Assembly: GCA_022799495.1 (NCBI GenBank)
Contig: JAAWON010000011.1
Coordinates: 1-40,672, forward strand
Reading direction: 5' to 3'
DNA: 40,672 nucleotides
DNA from: Erysipelotrichaceae bacterium
GTDB taxonomy: Bacteria; Bacillota_I; Bacilli_A; Erysipelotrichales; Erysipelotrichaceae
The notes under the pieces are model-generated. The model was not told the DNA's origin. It saw nothing but the letters and a program-made list of their open reading frames with translations, and searched no databases. The translations under genes and the position numbers were made by a program. This document shows, in pieces, positions 7,563 through 19,010 of this stretch (position 1 is the stretch's first letter; each line of letters opens with the position of its first letter).

Positions 7563-8183
7563 ATGAAACATCAGCGGTGGATGGTGCTGTTTCCCATACT
7601 GATTTTGGCGCAAATAACGCTTTGTTTGGCCAATGATAAGGTAAGCGTGCAGCTAGCAAAGTGCACCGATGGTGATACTGCCCATTTTATGATTCACGGG
7701 GAAGATAGAACAGTGCGTTTTCTGGCTGTGGATACCCCGGAGTATACGAAAGAAAAAGAACCGTATGGCAAAGAAGCCAGTGAATTTACCTGTCAGATGC
7801 TAAAGGAAGCAGATACGATTGAACTCGAATATGATAGCGGTAGTGATGCACAGGATAAATACGGACGGGAATTGGCGTGGATCTATGTGGATGGTCAATT
7901 ATTACAAAGATTATTAGTGGAACAAGGTTTGGCAGAAGTAGCGTATATTTATGGAGATTATGCCTATACCGATGAATTGTATGCGGCGCAGGAAAAAGCA
8001 CAGGCCCAAGGAATTGGTATGTGGAGTGATGCGAGTGATACAGCGCAAAGTGATGTGTTTACTTGGCTTGTGACAGTCATAGGCACAGGTGTCATCGTGG
8101 CACTTTCGTTGAGTCGCACCAAGGGAAAGCAACGTAAAATCAAACGAGTAAAACAAGTGATGAAGCAAATCACTAAGAGGTGA
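7563..8183 (+). CDS. membrane-anchored thermonuclease (SNase family)
   Basis: This 206-aa protein has an N-terminal hydrophobic signal segment (residues 6-23) and a staphylococcal-nuclease domain (about 27-155). The active-site set is complete: Asp38 (TDGDT), Arg52 (VRFL), Asp57 and Glu60 (VDTPE), and Arg102 (YGREL). The domain is followed by a second hydrophobic helix (about 165-184) and a strongly basic tail (RTKGKQRKIKRVKQ...). It should therefore be a Ca-dependent nuclease held on the outer face of the membrane, with a positive cytoplasmic tail. A -10 TATAAT is at 7534-7539 and GAAAGGGGA precedes the ATG. It is followed directly by the small gene at 8186. A role in nucleic-acid scavenging is likely. 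Confidence 0.92.
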   Translation: MKHQRWMVLFPILILAQITLCLANDKVSVQLAKCTDGDTAHFMIHGEDRTVRFLAVDTPEYTKEKEPYGKEASEFTCQMLKEADTIELEYDSGSDAQDKYGRELAWIYVDGQLLQRLLVEQGLAEVAYIYGDYAYTDELYAAQEKAQAQGIGMWSDASDTAQSDVFTWLVTVIGTGVIVALSLSRTKGKQRKIKRVKQVMKQITKR

Positions 8184-8185
8184 CT

Positions 8186-8434
8186 ATGGAAAAGATATAT
8201 GAGACGATCGCAATTATCAAGAGCGCATTTCCGGATGGGATTGATGCGGTATATGAGGATTTGATCGCTTGCCTTAAAGCGGATTTTACCACACAGAATT
8301 TAGCTGCGTTGTTGGCATATGTATGTGGCAAAGAACCCATTGTCATCCAAAATGACATTGAGCATTGTGATGATAGGGAAGGCGCTCATGAGGTGATGGA
8401 GGTACTGGTACGCTATGGGTATGGCAAGCAGTGA
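8186..8434 (+). CDS. small conserved-looking hypothetical protein, 82 aa
   Basis: The protein is acidic, cytoplasmic and mostly helical (IYETIAIIKSAF..., LAALLAYVCGK), with one Cys pair far apart and no motif I recognise. The ATG at 8186 is placed 4-5 nt after AGAGGTGA. The nuclease stop (8181-8183) lies in the same ribosome site, so the two genes are coupled. A GTG at 8180 in the same frame is too close to that site. A strong terminator follows at 8498, so it is the last gene of the unit. Function unknown. Confidence 0.75.
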   Translation: MEKIYETIAIIKSAFPDGIDAVYEDLIACLKADFTTQNLAALLAYVCGKEPIVIQNDIEHCDDREGAHEVMEVLVRYGYGKQ

Positions 8435-8497
8435 ATGTGGGGCGCTAATTTGCGGTGATGTGTAACCATGTTCTTAAGTGTAGCATTATGAGATGCG

Positions 8498-8531
8498 CAA
8501 CAGTTTGGTGAATCCGAACTGTTGTTTTTTT
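8498..8531 (+). terminator. intrinsic terminator of the nuclease unit
   Basis: CAACAGTTTGG (8498-8508) pairs with CCGAACTGTTG (8514-8524), with one T-G wobble, around a 5-nt loop. Seven T's follow (8525-8531). Confidence 0.92.
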
Positions 8532-8651
8532 ACAAATAAGTGATGAAGAGAAGATAGTGTTTCATTTTGCGTAAACCCTAAATTTAGGCGAAGAAAGTTC
8601 ACTGATGATAGAAAGTTAGGAAAACAATAAAGCGATTTCCTTTCATCTAGC

Positions 8652-8693
8652 AAAAAACAGCGTATATCTCTCAATGGATGAACGCTGTTTTTT
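8652..8693. terminator. bidirectional terminator between convergent genes
   Basis: AAAAAACAGCGT (8652-8663) and ACGCTGTTTTTT (8682-8693) are a perfect 12-bp inverted repeat whose ends give T-runs on both strands. It ends 4 nt before the flavodiiron stop codon region. The interval 8435-8697 holds only these two terminators. Confidence 0.9.
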
Positions 8694-8697
8694 GATT

Positions 8698-9903
8698 TTA
8701 TTTGGACTGGTTCATGATTTTGTTTCCCAGTTCCATTCCCCATGCACTGTATTGATCTAAGTCTTCTGTGCTCGGAGTATAATTCTGCGATAGTATAGTT
8801 TCATCACACAAGGTGATTCCTGCTTCCACTAATTTTTGATTGATGGAGGATACCGTGTTGCGATACCAGCCATAAGAGCCAAAACCCAAGCCCTGCTTAC
8901 CCTTCATATGACACGTGTTTAATTTTGTTAATAGGGCGGCGATCGTAGCGGCCATTTCATTGTTATAACAACCGCTGCCAATCAATATCAACTTTGCGTC
9001 TAAAAGCTCTTTCATCATCAGCGCATCATCGGTGATCGAAGCCTGATATACCTTAACTTCCATACCGGCTTTGCCCAATCCTTCGGCGAGTGCTTCTGCC
9101 ATATCGCGCGTATGTTTCCAGATACTTTCATAGATAATGACTGCTTTATTTTGAGCCCCAAATGTCGCATACTCACGATAAGCATCCAAAATCTGCGTGA
9201 TGTATTGTTTCCAGATGATGCCATGGGCAGGCGCAATCATGGCAATCTCCCAATTTAATTTCGCAAGTTCATCCAGTTTCTTTGCCACTCGATCTCCATA
9301 GGGCATGACAATATTTGCATAATATAGTTTTGCTTGTTCCAGACAATGAGTTAAACAGAAATTTTCATCAAAGCGTTGTTGGGAACAGATGTGCTGACCA
9401 AATGCATCATTGGAAAATAAGATGTGGGCATTGTTCAAATAACTCATCATATTATCAGGCCAATGAATCAAAGGCATTTCCACAAAGGTGAGCGTTTCTT
9501 TGCCGATCACGAGCTGATCGCCTGTTTTTACTTTTTGGAACGGATATTCCTTGAAGTATTGTTTTTGCATGATTTGAATACCGGCATTGGATGCATAGGG
9601 AATCGCATCGGGATATTCTTTCATGAATTGGGTAAACCCGCCGGAATGATCCGGCTCCGCATGCTGAACAATCAAATGATGAATTGGCTGATCTCCAATA
9701 ACAGAGCGAATGCGCTCCAACATAATATCCATAAATTCAGCCTCTACAGTATCTATGACGGTGATCTGTTCATCCACAATCAAATAGGCATTATAGGTTG
9801 TGCCTTCCGCAATGGGAAAAATATGTCCGTGAAAGTGGCGGCAATTATAGTCATGAACTCCGACCCAATAAACGTTCTCTGCGATTTGTATAGCTTGTTT
9901 CAT
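8698..9903 (-). CDS. flavodiiron protein (A-type flavoprotein, FprA/NorV-like)
   Basis: This 401-aa enzyme reduces O2 to water and/or NO to N2O in anaerobes, taking electrons from rubredoxin or a similar donor. The metallo-beta-lactamase half has all di-iron ligands: His81, Glu83, Asp85, His86 (HAEPDH), His147, Asp166 and His227 (APAHG). The flavodoxin half (about 251-401) starts with the FMN-phosphate loop YESIWKHT. The chosen start at 9903 follows AGGAGG at the right distance; the open frame extends 40 codons upstream through promoter-like DNA and is not used. Its promoter is at 9933-9961. It stands alone, without a rubredoxin gene beside it. Whether O2 or NO is the main substrate cannot be told from sequence. 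Confidence 0.95.
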   Translation of the reverse strand: MKQAIQIAENVYWVGVHDYNCRHFHGHIFPIAEGTTYNAYLIVDEQITVIDTVEAEFMDIMLERIRSVIGDQPIHHLIVQHAEPDHSGGFTQFMKEYPDAIPYASNAGIQIMQKQYFKEYPFQKVKTGDQLVIGKETLTFVEMPLIHWPDNMMSYLNNAHILFSNDAFGQHICSQQRFDENFCLTHCLEQAKLYYANIVMPYGDRVAKKLDELAKLNWEIAMIAPAHGIIWKQYITQILDAYREYATFGAQNKAVIIYESIWKHTRDMAEALAEGLGKAGMEVKVYQASITDDALMMKELLDAKLILIGSGCYNNEMAATIAALLTKLNTCHMKGKQGLGFGSYGWYRNTVSSINQKLVEAGITLCDETILSQNYTPSTEDLDQYSAWGMELGNKIMNQSK

Positions 9904-9932
9904 TCGATACCTCCTAAACAGTTTCATCTTAT

Positions 9933-9961
9933 ATTGTATCTGTATTATGTGCATGTGTCCA
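9933..9961 (-). promoter_or_regulatory. promoter of the flavodiiron gene
   Basis: On the minus strand TGGACA (9961-9956), a 17-nt spacer and TACAAT (9938-9933). A small dyad TGTC-N4-GACA (9956-9967) overlaps the -35 and could be an operator. Confidence 0.6.
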
Positions 9962-10270
9962 CTGACATACCCAAAAAATGTCATAAAACCGATTGTATAA
10001 CGGATTGAAAAATACAACATCATCCCTAAGCAATGAATTAGCGTACAGTTGTTTTTTATAAATAATTATAACCCATTGACTCATGCAATGGATTTACGCC
10101 ATTCAACATTGTTTCAACAGTTTTTTCATGAGGATGATATAGATACAGCACTTTTTATTATGCACTTTTTTTAATCGGAAAACTTGCAAATTTTATCTTA
10201 TGAGGTACAGTGAATATAAAGGCATGGCATGTATTTTACGATGCGGTTTTTATCGCAAGAGCGAGGGACT

Positions 10271-10281
10271 TGTGGTATAAT
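10271..10281 (+). promoter_or_regulatory. extended -10 promoter of the pcrA operon
   Basis: TGTGGTATAAT (10271-10281) carries a TATAAT preceded by TG-G, an extended -10. The -35 region is poor. It lies 17 nt before the GAGGTGG ribosome site of pcrA. The rest of 9968-10270 shows no gene. Confidence 0.55.
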
Positions 10282-10308
10282 GAAACAAGAAAATTGTGAG
10301 GTGGTTAT

Positions 10309-12555
10309 GTGTCTGTTTTGGATGGCTTAAATGAACGGCAAAAAGAAGCGGTGCTGTGCACGGATCAGCATTTGCGAATCATTGCGGGAGCGGGAAGCGG
10401 AAAGACACGCGTTGTGACAACGAGAATTGCATATTTGATTGATGAATGCCATGTATGGCCCAATCAAATACTGGCAATCACCTTTACCAATAAAGCCGCA
10501 AGAGAGATGCGTGAGCGGGTGATACAACTATTGGGTGATATTGCCCAAGGGATTTCGATTTCTACGATTCACTCTTTTTGCGTTCGCCTGTTGCGGGAGG
10601 ATATTTATGAACTGGGATATCCGCGTAACTTTACCATTGTGGATAGTGATGATCAAAAAAGCATCTTAAAAGAGGCATATCGACAATATCAAATCGACGT
10701 GAAAAGTTATAGTTATGGCAGTGTGATTGGCTACATATCCGGTAATAAAACGGCTTTTGTCGATCCTGAAACAGCGATGAGCATGGCCGGTAATTGGGAG
10801 GGGGAACGCATCAAGGCGCAGGTGTATGCGTTTTATGAACAACGCCTGCAAGAAATGATGGCGTTGGATTTTGATGATCTTTTATTGTTTGCGCATAAGT
10901 TGTTAAAACACAATGAGGAACTGCGTTTGAAATGGCAGCGACGCTTTCGTTATATCCATGTGGATGAGTTTCAGGATGTGGATCACTTGCAGTATGAAAT
11001 TATTCAATATCTCACCGGCAAAGATACACTACTTTGCGTCGTTGGGGATCCCGATCAAACCATCTATACATGGCGTGGCGCACAGGTGGATATCATCATG
11101 AATTTTGAGCGGGACTTTCCTAATTGCAAAACCGTGGTACTCAATCAGAACTATCGCAGCACCCAAGCAATTCTGAACGGTGCCAATGCGCTGATTCGCA
11201 ATAATAAAAATCGTATCGACAAAGAGTTATTTACACAAGTACAAGGAGAACATAAGATTGTTCATTTCTCTGCCATGGATGATTACAATGAACCGGTCTG
11301 GGTCGCTTCTAAATTGCGCACCCTACATCAAAGCGGAATTGATTATCGTGATATGGCGGTTCTTTACCGCAGTAACTATTTGTCTCGATCACTGGAAAAG
11401 GCACTGTTAGAGGCAAATATACCATATCGCATCTATGGTGGCATTCGCTTCTATGATCGGGCAGAGATCAAAGACGCATTGAGTTATTTGCGCCTGCTGA
11501 GTGATGGTGGCGAAAACGACACGAAACAGAAATGGAAAGATCTTGCGATCAAGCGAATCATCAATGTGCCTAGACGTGGTGTTGGCAATAAAGCAATGGA
11601 GCAGCTGGAGGAAATCGCGGCGTGTGAGGATATCAATCTGTACGAGGCATGTAAACGATTCCCCCGCGGTAAAAGCAAAGCCGGTAGTGCGATTCCGCAG
11701 TTTGTGCAGGTGATTGAAGAATGTCGGGCGCTGGTTCATGAGATCAGCATTGATCAACTTATGCATACACTGTTAGATAAAAGCGGTTATCTGCGCATGC
11801 TGGAAGAAGAAAAGGAAATCGAGCGTTTAGAAAATATCAAGGAATTGTTACATGATATGGAGTCCTTCCTGTTAAACCAAGCAGAGGGTGATTTGGAGGA
11901 ATACCTGCAAATGATTTCCCTCTATACAGATAAGGAAGAATACGACAGCGAAAGCGATGCACAATATGTACAGTTGATGACAATTCATGCGGCAAAGGGC
12001 TTGGAGTTTGACCATGTATTTGTATATTCTCTTGCCGATGGCATTTTCCCCAATGAGCGCAGTGTGAACGAGGGGGGAAGTGATGCGATGGAAGAGGAAC
12101 GCCGACTTGCCTATGTTGCATTTACACGAGCGAAGAAGCGCTTGTTTTTGAGCGATGCACAAGGTTATAGTTATATGCTGGATCGTGTGAAAATGACTTC
12201 GCGTTTTGTGAAGGAAATTCCTGAGGAATATGTGGAAGAGATCGGCACGCAACGCTATGAGCGCCAAGCTTATGCAGGTGCCCAGCAGCTTGGCAAAGGT
12301 AGTGGCTTCCAATATGAGCGTAGTGCGCAAGATGCATCCTATCAAGCGCAAAAACAGATGAGTGAGTTGAAATTGGAAGAACCAAGTACGCCAAGTGGCA
12401 GTGCCAAACTGCGCAAAGGTGATTTGGTTATGCATAAAGTCTTTGGGGAGGGTGTCGTCATCAGCGTAAAGGATAATTTGGCAACGATTGCCTTTGACAA
12501 ACGTTTTGGCATTCGTAAGATTATGGCCAATCATCCAACCTTAAGGAAACGCTAG
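10309..12555 (+). CDS. pcrA: ATP-dependent DNA helicase PcrA (UvrD/Rep family)
   Basis: At 748 aa this has the usual PcrA length. SF1A helicase motifs appear in order: Q-motif LNERQKEAV, Walker A AGAGSGKT (26-33), Ia TFTNKAAREM, Walker B VDEFQD (218-223), III GDPDQTIYTWRGA, IV LNQNYRS, V TIHAAKGLEFDHVF and VI RRLAYVAFTRAK. The C-terminal Tudor-like RNA-polymerase-binding segment (about 700-748, KGDLVMHKVFGEGVVI) is present. Motif II reads VDEFQDVD rather than the commoner VDEYQDTN, a mild variation. Translation begins at GTG (10309), 4 nt after GAGGTGG. It unwinds DNA in repair and at transcription conflicts. ligA follows after 9 nt; pcrA-ligA-camS is a classic Bacillota order. Confidence 0.97.
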   Translation: MSVLDGLNERQKEAVLCTDQHLRIIAGAGSGKTRVVTTRIAYLIDECHVWPNQILAITFTNKAAREMRERVIQLLGDIAQGISISTIHSFCVRLLREDIYELGYPRNFTIVDSDDQKSILKEAYRQYQIDVKSYSYGSVIGYISGNKTAFVDPETAMSMAGNWEGERIKAQVYAFYEQRLQEMMALDFDDLLLFAHKLLKHNEELRLKWQRRFRYIHVDEFQDVDHLQYEIIQYLTGKDTLLCVVGDPDQTIYTWRGAQVDIIMNFERDFPNCKTVVLNQNYRSTQAILNGANALIRNNKNRIDKELFTQVQGEHKIVHFSAMDDYNEPVWVASKLRTLHQSGIDYRDMAVLYRSNYLSRSLEKALLEANIPYRIYGGIRFYDRAEIKDALSYLRLLSDGGENDTKQKWKDLAIKRIINVPRRGVGNKAMEQLEEIAACEDINLYEACKRFPRGKSKAGSAIPQFVQVIEECRALVHEISIDQLMHTLLDKSGYLRMLEEEKEIERLENIKELLHDMESFLLNQAEGDLEEYLQMISLYTDKEEYDSESDAQYVQLMTIHAAKGLEFDHVFVYSLADGIFPNERSVNEGGSDAMEEERRLAYVAFTRAKKRLFLSDAQGYSYMLDRVKMTSRFVKEIPEEYVEEIGTQRYERQAYAGAQQLGKGSGFQYERSAQDASYQAQKQMSELKLEEPSTPSGSAKLRKGDLVMHKVFGEGVVISVKDNLATIAFDKRFGIRKIMANHPTLRKR

Positions 12556-15619
<3,064 letters not shown>

Positions 15620-15651
15620 ATGAGGCATAAATCATAAACAAAGGAGGATAT

Positions 15652-15945
15652 ATGGAGACAATGGATCAAGCATATTTTAACAAATTAGCCAAGCAACTGA
15701 TGTTTGAATTAAGCGATGCAGAAATCGCAGATCTACAAGCAGAATTTGTGATTTTACAAAAACAGATTGCCCTTTTGGAGGCGATTGATACAGATGGAGT
15801 CACAGAAATGATTTATCCCTTTGCACAAGAAACGACATTTCTGCGTGAAGATCAGGTAGATCATGTGATCGCTCGTGAGGATGCATTAAGCAATGCATCA
15901 GCGGTGTTGGCAGGGCATATTCATGTGCCAAAGGTGGTGAAGTAG
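15652..15945 (+). CDS. gatC: Asp/Glu-tRNA amidotransferase subunit GatC
   Basis: This 97-aa subunit has the usual GatC length and the pattern YFNKLAKQLMFELSDAEIADL followed by LEAIDTDGVTEM and REDQV. It wraps around GatA and stabilises its contact with GatB. The ATG at 15652 is 4 nt after AAGGAGG; the second ATG at 15661 is 13 nt away. It begins the gatCAB cluster, with the next gene 1 nt after its stop codon. Confidence 0.95.
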   Translation: METMDQAYFNKLAKQLMFELSDAEIADLQAEFVILQKQIALLEAIDTDGVTEMIYPFAQETTFLREDQVDHVIAREDALSNASAVLAGHIHVPKVVK

Positions 15946-15946
15946 A

Positions 15947-17371
15947 ATGGAATTGACAACGTGTAAGAATCAAGATGTAAGAAAGCGCGTATATGAGGCC
16001 ATTGAAAAAGCAAAACGCCTTCAACCAATCCTTAATGCGGTTGTTAGTTTTGCGCAGGATATTGAGGAACAGTTGGCTCATTTAGAACAGATTGATACAA
16101 GTGCACCCTTATATGGAATCCCTGTGGTGCTCAAGGACAATGTGAATACCAAAGGATTACTTACCAGTGCATCTTCCCGTATTTTAAGCAATTATATTCC
16201 CGTGTATGATGCATGCATTGTGGAAAAATTAAAAGCGGCGGGAGCGATCATCATCGCCAAGTCCAGTATGGATGAGTTGGGAATGGGGGGCACCAATCTT
16301 TCTGCGTACACCGGTCCGGTTCATAATCCTTATGATACTTCGCGCATCTCCGGTGGATCAAGCGGCGGTTCGGCGGTATTAACGGCAGCGGATGTGACGC
16401 CGCTGGCAATTGGCACGGATACCGGCGATAGTGTACGTAAACCGGCCGCATACAATGGCGTTGTTGGGATGAAGCCGACCTATGGCAGAATTTCCCGTTA
16501 TGGCATCATTCCTTATGCATCTTCTTTGGATCATGTCGGTTATTTTACAACGAGTGTAGCGGATGCGGCGCTTGCCCTGCATGTATTGGCGGGACGCGAT
16601 GATCGTGATATGACCAGTTCGACAAAGGAAGTACCTGCTTATGAGCAGTTGTTAAACAGTGATATCAAAGGGAAACGCATTGCCATTATTGATAACGTAC
16701 AGAAGGCCATCAAAGATGAATCCATTCGCACCGGTTTTGATCAGTTAATGATGCGCTTGAAACAGCGTGGAGCGATTGTGGAGTCCATCACATTAAACGA
16801 GCAGTTACTTGCGGTAATCTTGCCGACCTATTACATCATCGCAAATGCCGAAGCGACGGCCAATCACTCCAATTTGGATGGGATTCGCTTTGGTGTGCGG
16901 GAAGATGGCAACAGTGTGGAGGATGTGATGAGCCATTCTCGCACAGCCGGCTTTTCTGCCAATATCCGCAAGCGCTTTGTGGTAGGCAGTTATTCATTGT
17001 TTGTCGAAAATCAGGATAAATTATTCCGCAAAGCACAGAAGGTACGTCGTTTATTGGTAGAGGAATTGGCGCGTGTACTGGATCAATACGATATTACCAT
17101 CGCATCGGCTGCCGGTAGTATTGCGCCGCATCCGCAGGATAGTGTGGATGAGCAGTTAAGTGATACTTATTTAATTGCGGAAAATCATATGATTTTGGGA
17201 AACTTCAGCGGTTATCCCAGTATCAGTGTTCCATGCGGCTTTGTGGAAGGGATGCCGGTTGGTGTGAATCTAATGGCAAAACCGTTTGCGGAACAGACCT
17301 TGTTTGACATTGCGCTGGCGATTGAGGAAGAAAGCGGTCTGCGCGGACAGGTTGCGGAGGTGACAAAATGA
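15947..17371 (+). CDS. gatA: Asp/Glu-tRNA amidotransferase subunit GatA (amidase)
   Basis: This 474-aa amidase-signature enzyme releases ammonia from glutamine for transamidation of misacylated tRNA. The Ser-cisSer-Lys triad is intact: Lys63 (VLKDNV), Ser138 (SGGSSGGSA) and Ser162. The spacings of 99 (Lys to nucleophile) and 24 (cis-Ser to nucleophile) equal those of the S. aureus enzyme. The nucleophile sits in TDTGDSVRKPA rather than the more common TDTGGSIRQPA, a substitution next to the catalytic residue. The stop overlaps the gatB start (ATGA). It makes Gln-tRNA and/or Asn-tRNA. Confidence 0.97.
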   Translation: MELTTCKNQDVRKRVYEAIEKAKRLQPILNAVVSFAQDIEEQLAHLEQIDTSAPLYGIPVVLKDNVNTKGLLTSASSRILSNYIPVYDACIVEKLKAAGAIIIAKSSMDELGMGGTNLSAYTGPVHNPYDTSRISGGSSGGSAVLTAADVTPLAIGTDTGDSVRKPAAYNGVVGMKPTYGRISRYGIIPYASSLDHVGYFTTSVADAALALHVLAGRDDRDMTSSTKEVPAYEQLLNSDIKGKRIAIIDNVQKAIKDESIRTGFDQLMMRLKQRGAIVESITLNEQLLAVILPTYYIIANAEATANHSNLDGIRFGVREDGNSVEDVMSHSRTAGFSANIRKRFVVGSYSLFVENQDKLFRKAQKVRRLLVEELARVLDQYDITIASAAGSIAPHPQDSVDEQLSDTYLIAENHMILGNFSGYPSISVPCGFVEGMPVGVNLMAKPFAEQTLFDIALAIEEESGLRGQVAEVTK

Positions 17372-18792
17372 ATTATGAAACAGTGATTGGAATTGAGATC
17401 CACTGCGAATTAAAAACCAAAACCAAAATGTTTTCCGGTGCTCCGGTATCATTTGGCGCACTGGCTAACAGTTGTGTGAATGAAATTGATTTGGGACATC
17501 CGGGAACCTTGCCTTGTGTTAATAAAGAAGCGGTACGCTTAGCGATTATGGCTGCCAGCGCCTTGCATTGTGAGATTGATCCGCTGGTGATGTTTGATCG
17601 TAAGAACTACTATTACTCCGATTTACCTAAGGGGTTTCAGATCACCCAGCAGTTTCATCCGATCGGCAGTGGTGGTTATGTAGATATTGAAGTAGATCAG
17701 TTGCAAAAACGCATTCATTTAGAGCGCATGCATATGGAAGAGGATACCGCAAAACAATTCCATAATGAAGAAGGTACATTGATTGACTTTAATCGTGCCG
17801 GTACGCCGCTTGTGGAAATCGTATCCAAAGCGGATATGCGCTCCGGCAAAGAGGCAGCTGCTTATGTGGAAAAACTGCGCTCCATTCTTTATTATCTTGG
17901 TGTCAGTGATGTTAAGATGGAAGAAGGCAGTATGCGCTGTGATGTTAATATATCACTGCGTGAAGCCGGGACAAGTGCATATGGGGTGAAAACAGAAATC
18001 AAAAACCTCAATTCCATTGCGAATGTACAAAAGGCGGTGGAGTTTGAGGTACAGCGCCAAAGTGCAATTTTAGATCAAGGCGGCGTGATCATTCAGGAAA
18101 CCCGCCGCTATGATGAGGCATTAAAGGAAACTGTCAGTATGCGTAAAAAAGAGGGCGATGTCGATTATAAGTATTTCCCCGAACCCAATATCCCCCCCAT
18201 TCGCTTAGATGCGGCATGGATCGAGGAGATCGCGGCGAATTTACCGGAGTTGCCGGATGCGCGCAAAGCACGCTATCAAAAGGAGTACGCTTTGAGTGAG
18301 TATGATGCGGGTGTTTTGGTTGCGAATCGTGAATTGGCTCAGTTCTTTGATGCATTGTGCAAATATACGAAGGAATACAAGGCAGCGGCAAACTGGACAA
18401 TCGTTGAGTTAAACGCAGTGTTGAATAAAGAAAATAAAACATTGGCAGAATTATCTTGTGAGCCGAAGCATCTGGCTGCGATGATTGAGATGGTAAAGGC
18501 CGGTGAAATTTCCTCTAAACAGGCGAAATCGGTATTTGAAGAAATTTTGCGTGGTAAAGATCCCAAACAGGTCGTAGCGGAAAAGGGCATGAAACAGATG
18601 TCGGATACCGGCGCATTGTTGGCGATTATTCAAGCGGTATTGGATCAGAATCCGCAATCCATCATCGACTTTAAAAACGGTAAGGATCGCGCTGTCGGTT
18701 TCCTTGTCGGTCAAGTGATGAAGGCCAGCAAAGGAACTGCCAATCCTGCTTTAAGCAATCAGTTGATCAAGCAAGAATTGGCCAAGCGCTAG
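17368..18792 (+). CDS. gatB: Asp/Glu-tRNA amidotransferase subunit GatB
   Basis: This 474-aa protein is the tRNA-binding and kinase subunit of the amidotransferase. It opens with ETVIGIEIHCEL, followed by YYSDLPKGFQITQ, HLERMHMEEDTAK and DYKYFPEPNIPPI, all GatB hallmarks. The C-terminal 150 residues form the helical and YqeY-like tail. GGAGGTGA lies inside gatA, and the start overlaps the gatA stop by 4 nt. It completes gatCAB; no terminator is visible directly after it. Confidence 0.98.
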   Translation: MNYETVIGIEIHCELKTKTKMFSGAPVSFGALANSCVNEIDLGHPGTLPCVNKEAVRLAIMAASALHCEIDPLVMFDRKNYYYSDLPKGFQITQQFHPIGSGGYVDIEVDQLQKRIHLERMHMEEDTAKQFHNEEGTLIDFNRAGTPLVEIVSKADMRSGKEAAAYVEKLRSILYYLGVSDVKMEEGSMRCDVNISLREAGTSAYGVKTEIKNLNSIANVQKAVEFEVQRQSAILDQGGVIIQETRRYDEALKETVSMRKKEGDVDYKYFPEPNIPPIRLDAAWIEEIAANLPELPDARKARYQKEYALSEYDAGVLVANRELAQFFDALCKYTKEYKAAANWTIVELNAVLNKENKTLAELSCEPKHLAAMIEMVKAGEISSKQAKSVFEEILRGKDPKQVVAEKGMKQMSDTGALLAIIQAVLDQNPQSIIDFKNGKDRAVGFLVGQVMKASKGTANPALSNQLIKQELAKR

Positions 18793-18945
18793 GAGATGGA
18801 GCCTATGTACTTTGTTATAGAATATTGTTGGTATGGTTATCACAACTGTATGCAATGACAAAGAAAAACAAATGCTCTTAAGGGATTTACGCTTAGGTAA
18901 AAAAACGAAAATATGGTGAAAATCATATAAAAACGCATAAATATA

Positions 18946-18974
18946 TAGTCAAAGTATGGATAATTTAGTAAAAT
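18946..18974 (+). promoter_or_regulatory. candidate promoter of the gene at 19011
   Basis: TAGTCA (18946-18951), 17 nt, TAAAAT (18969-18974). Both boxes match only in part. The gap 18793-19010 is otherwise A-rich and holds no convincing gene. Confidence 0.4.
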
Positions 18975-19010
18975 AAAGATTAAGAGTAGACGCAGACAGG
19001 AGTTGAGATC

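Noticed and set aside
18805-18858. A 17-codon frame right after gatB with a GGAG-like site
   Set aside because: Aromatic-rich and very short; the site is probably fortuitous. It could be a leader peptide, but no attenuator follows.
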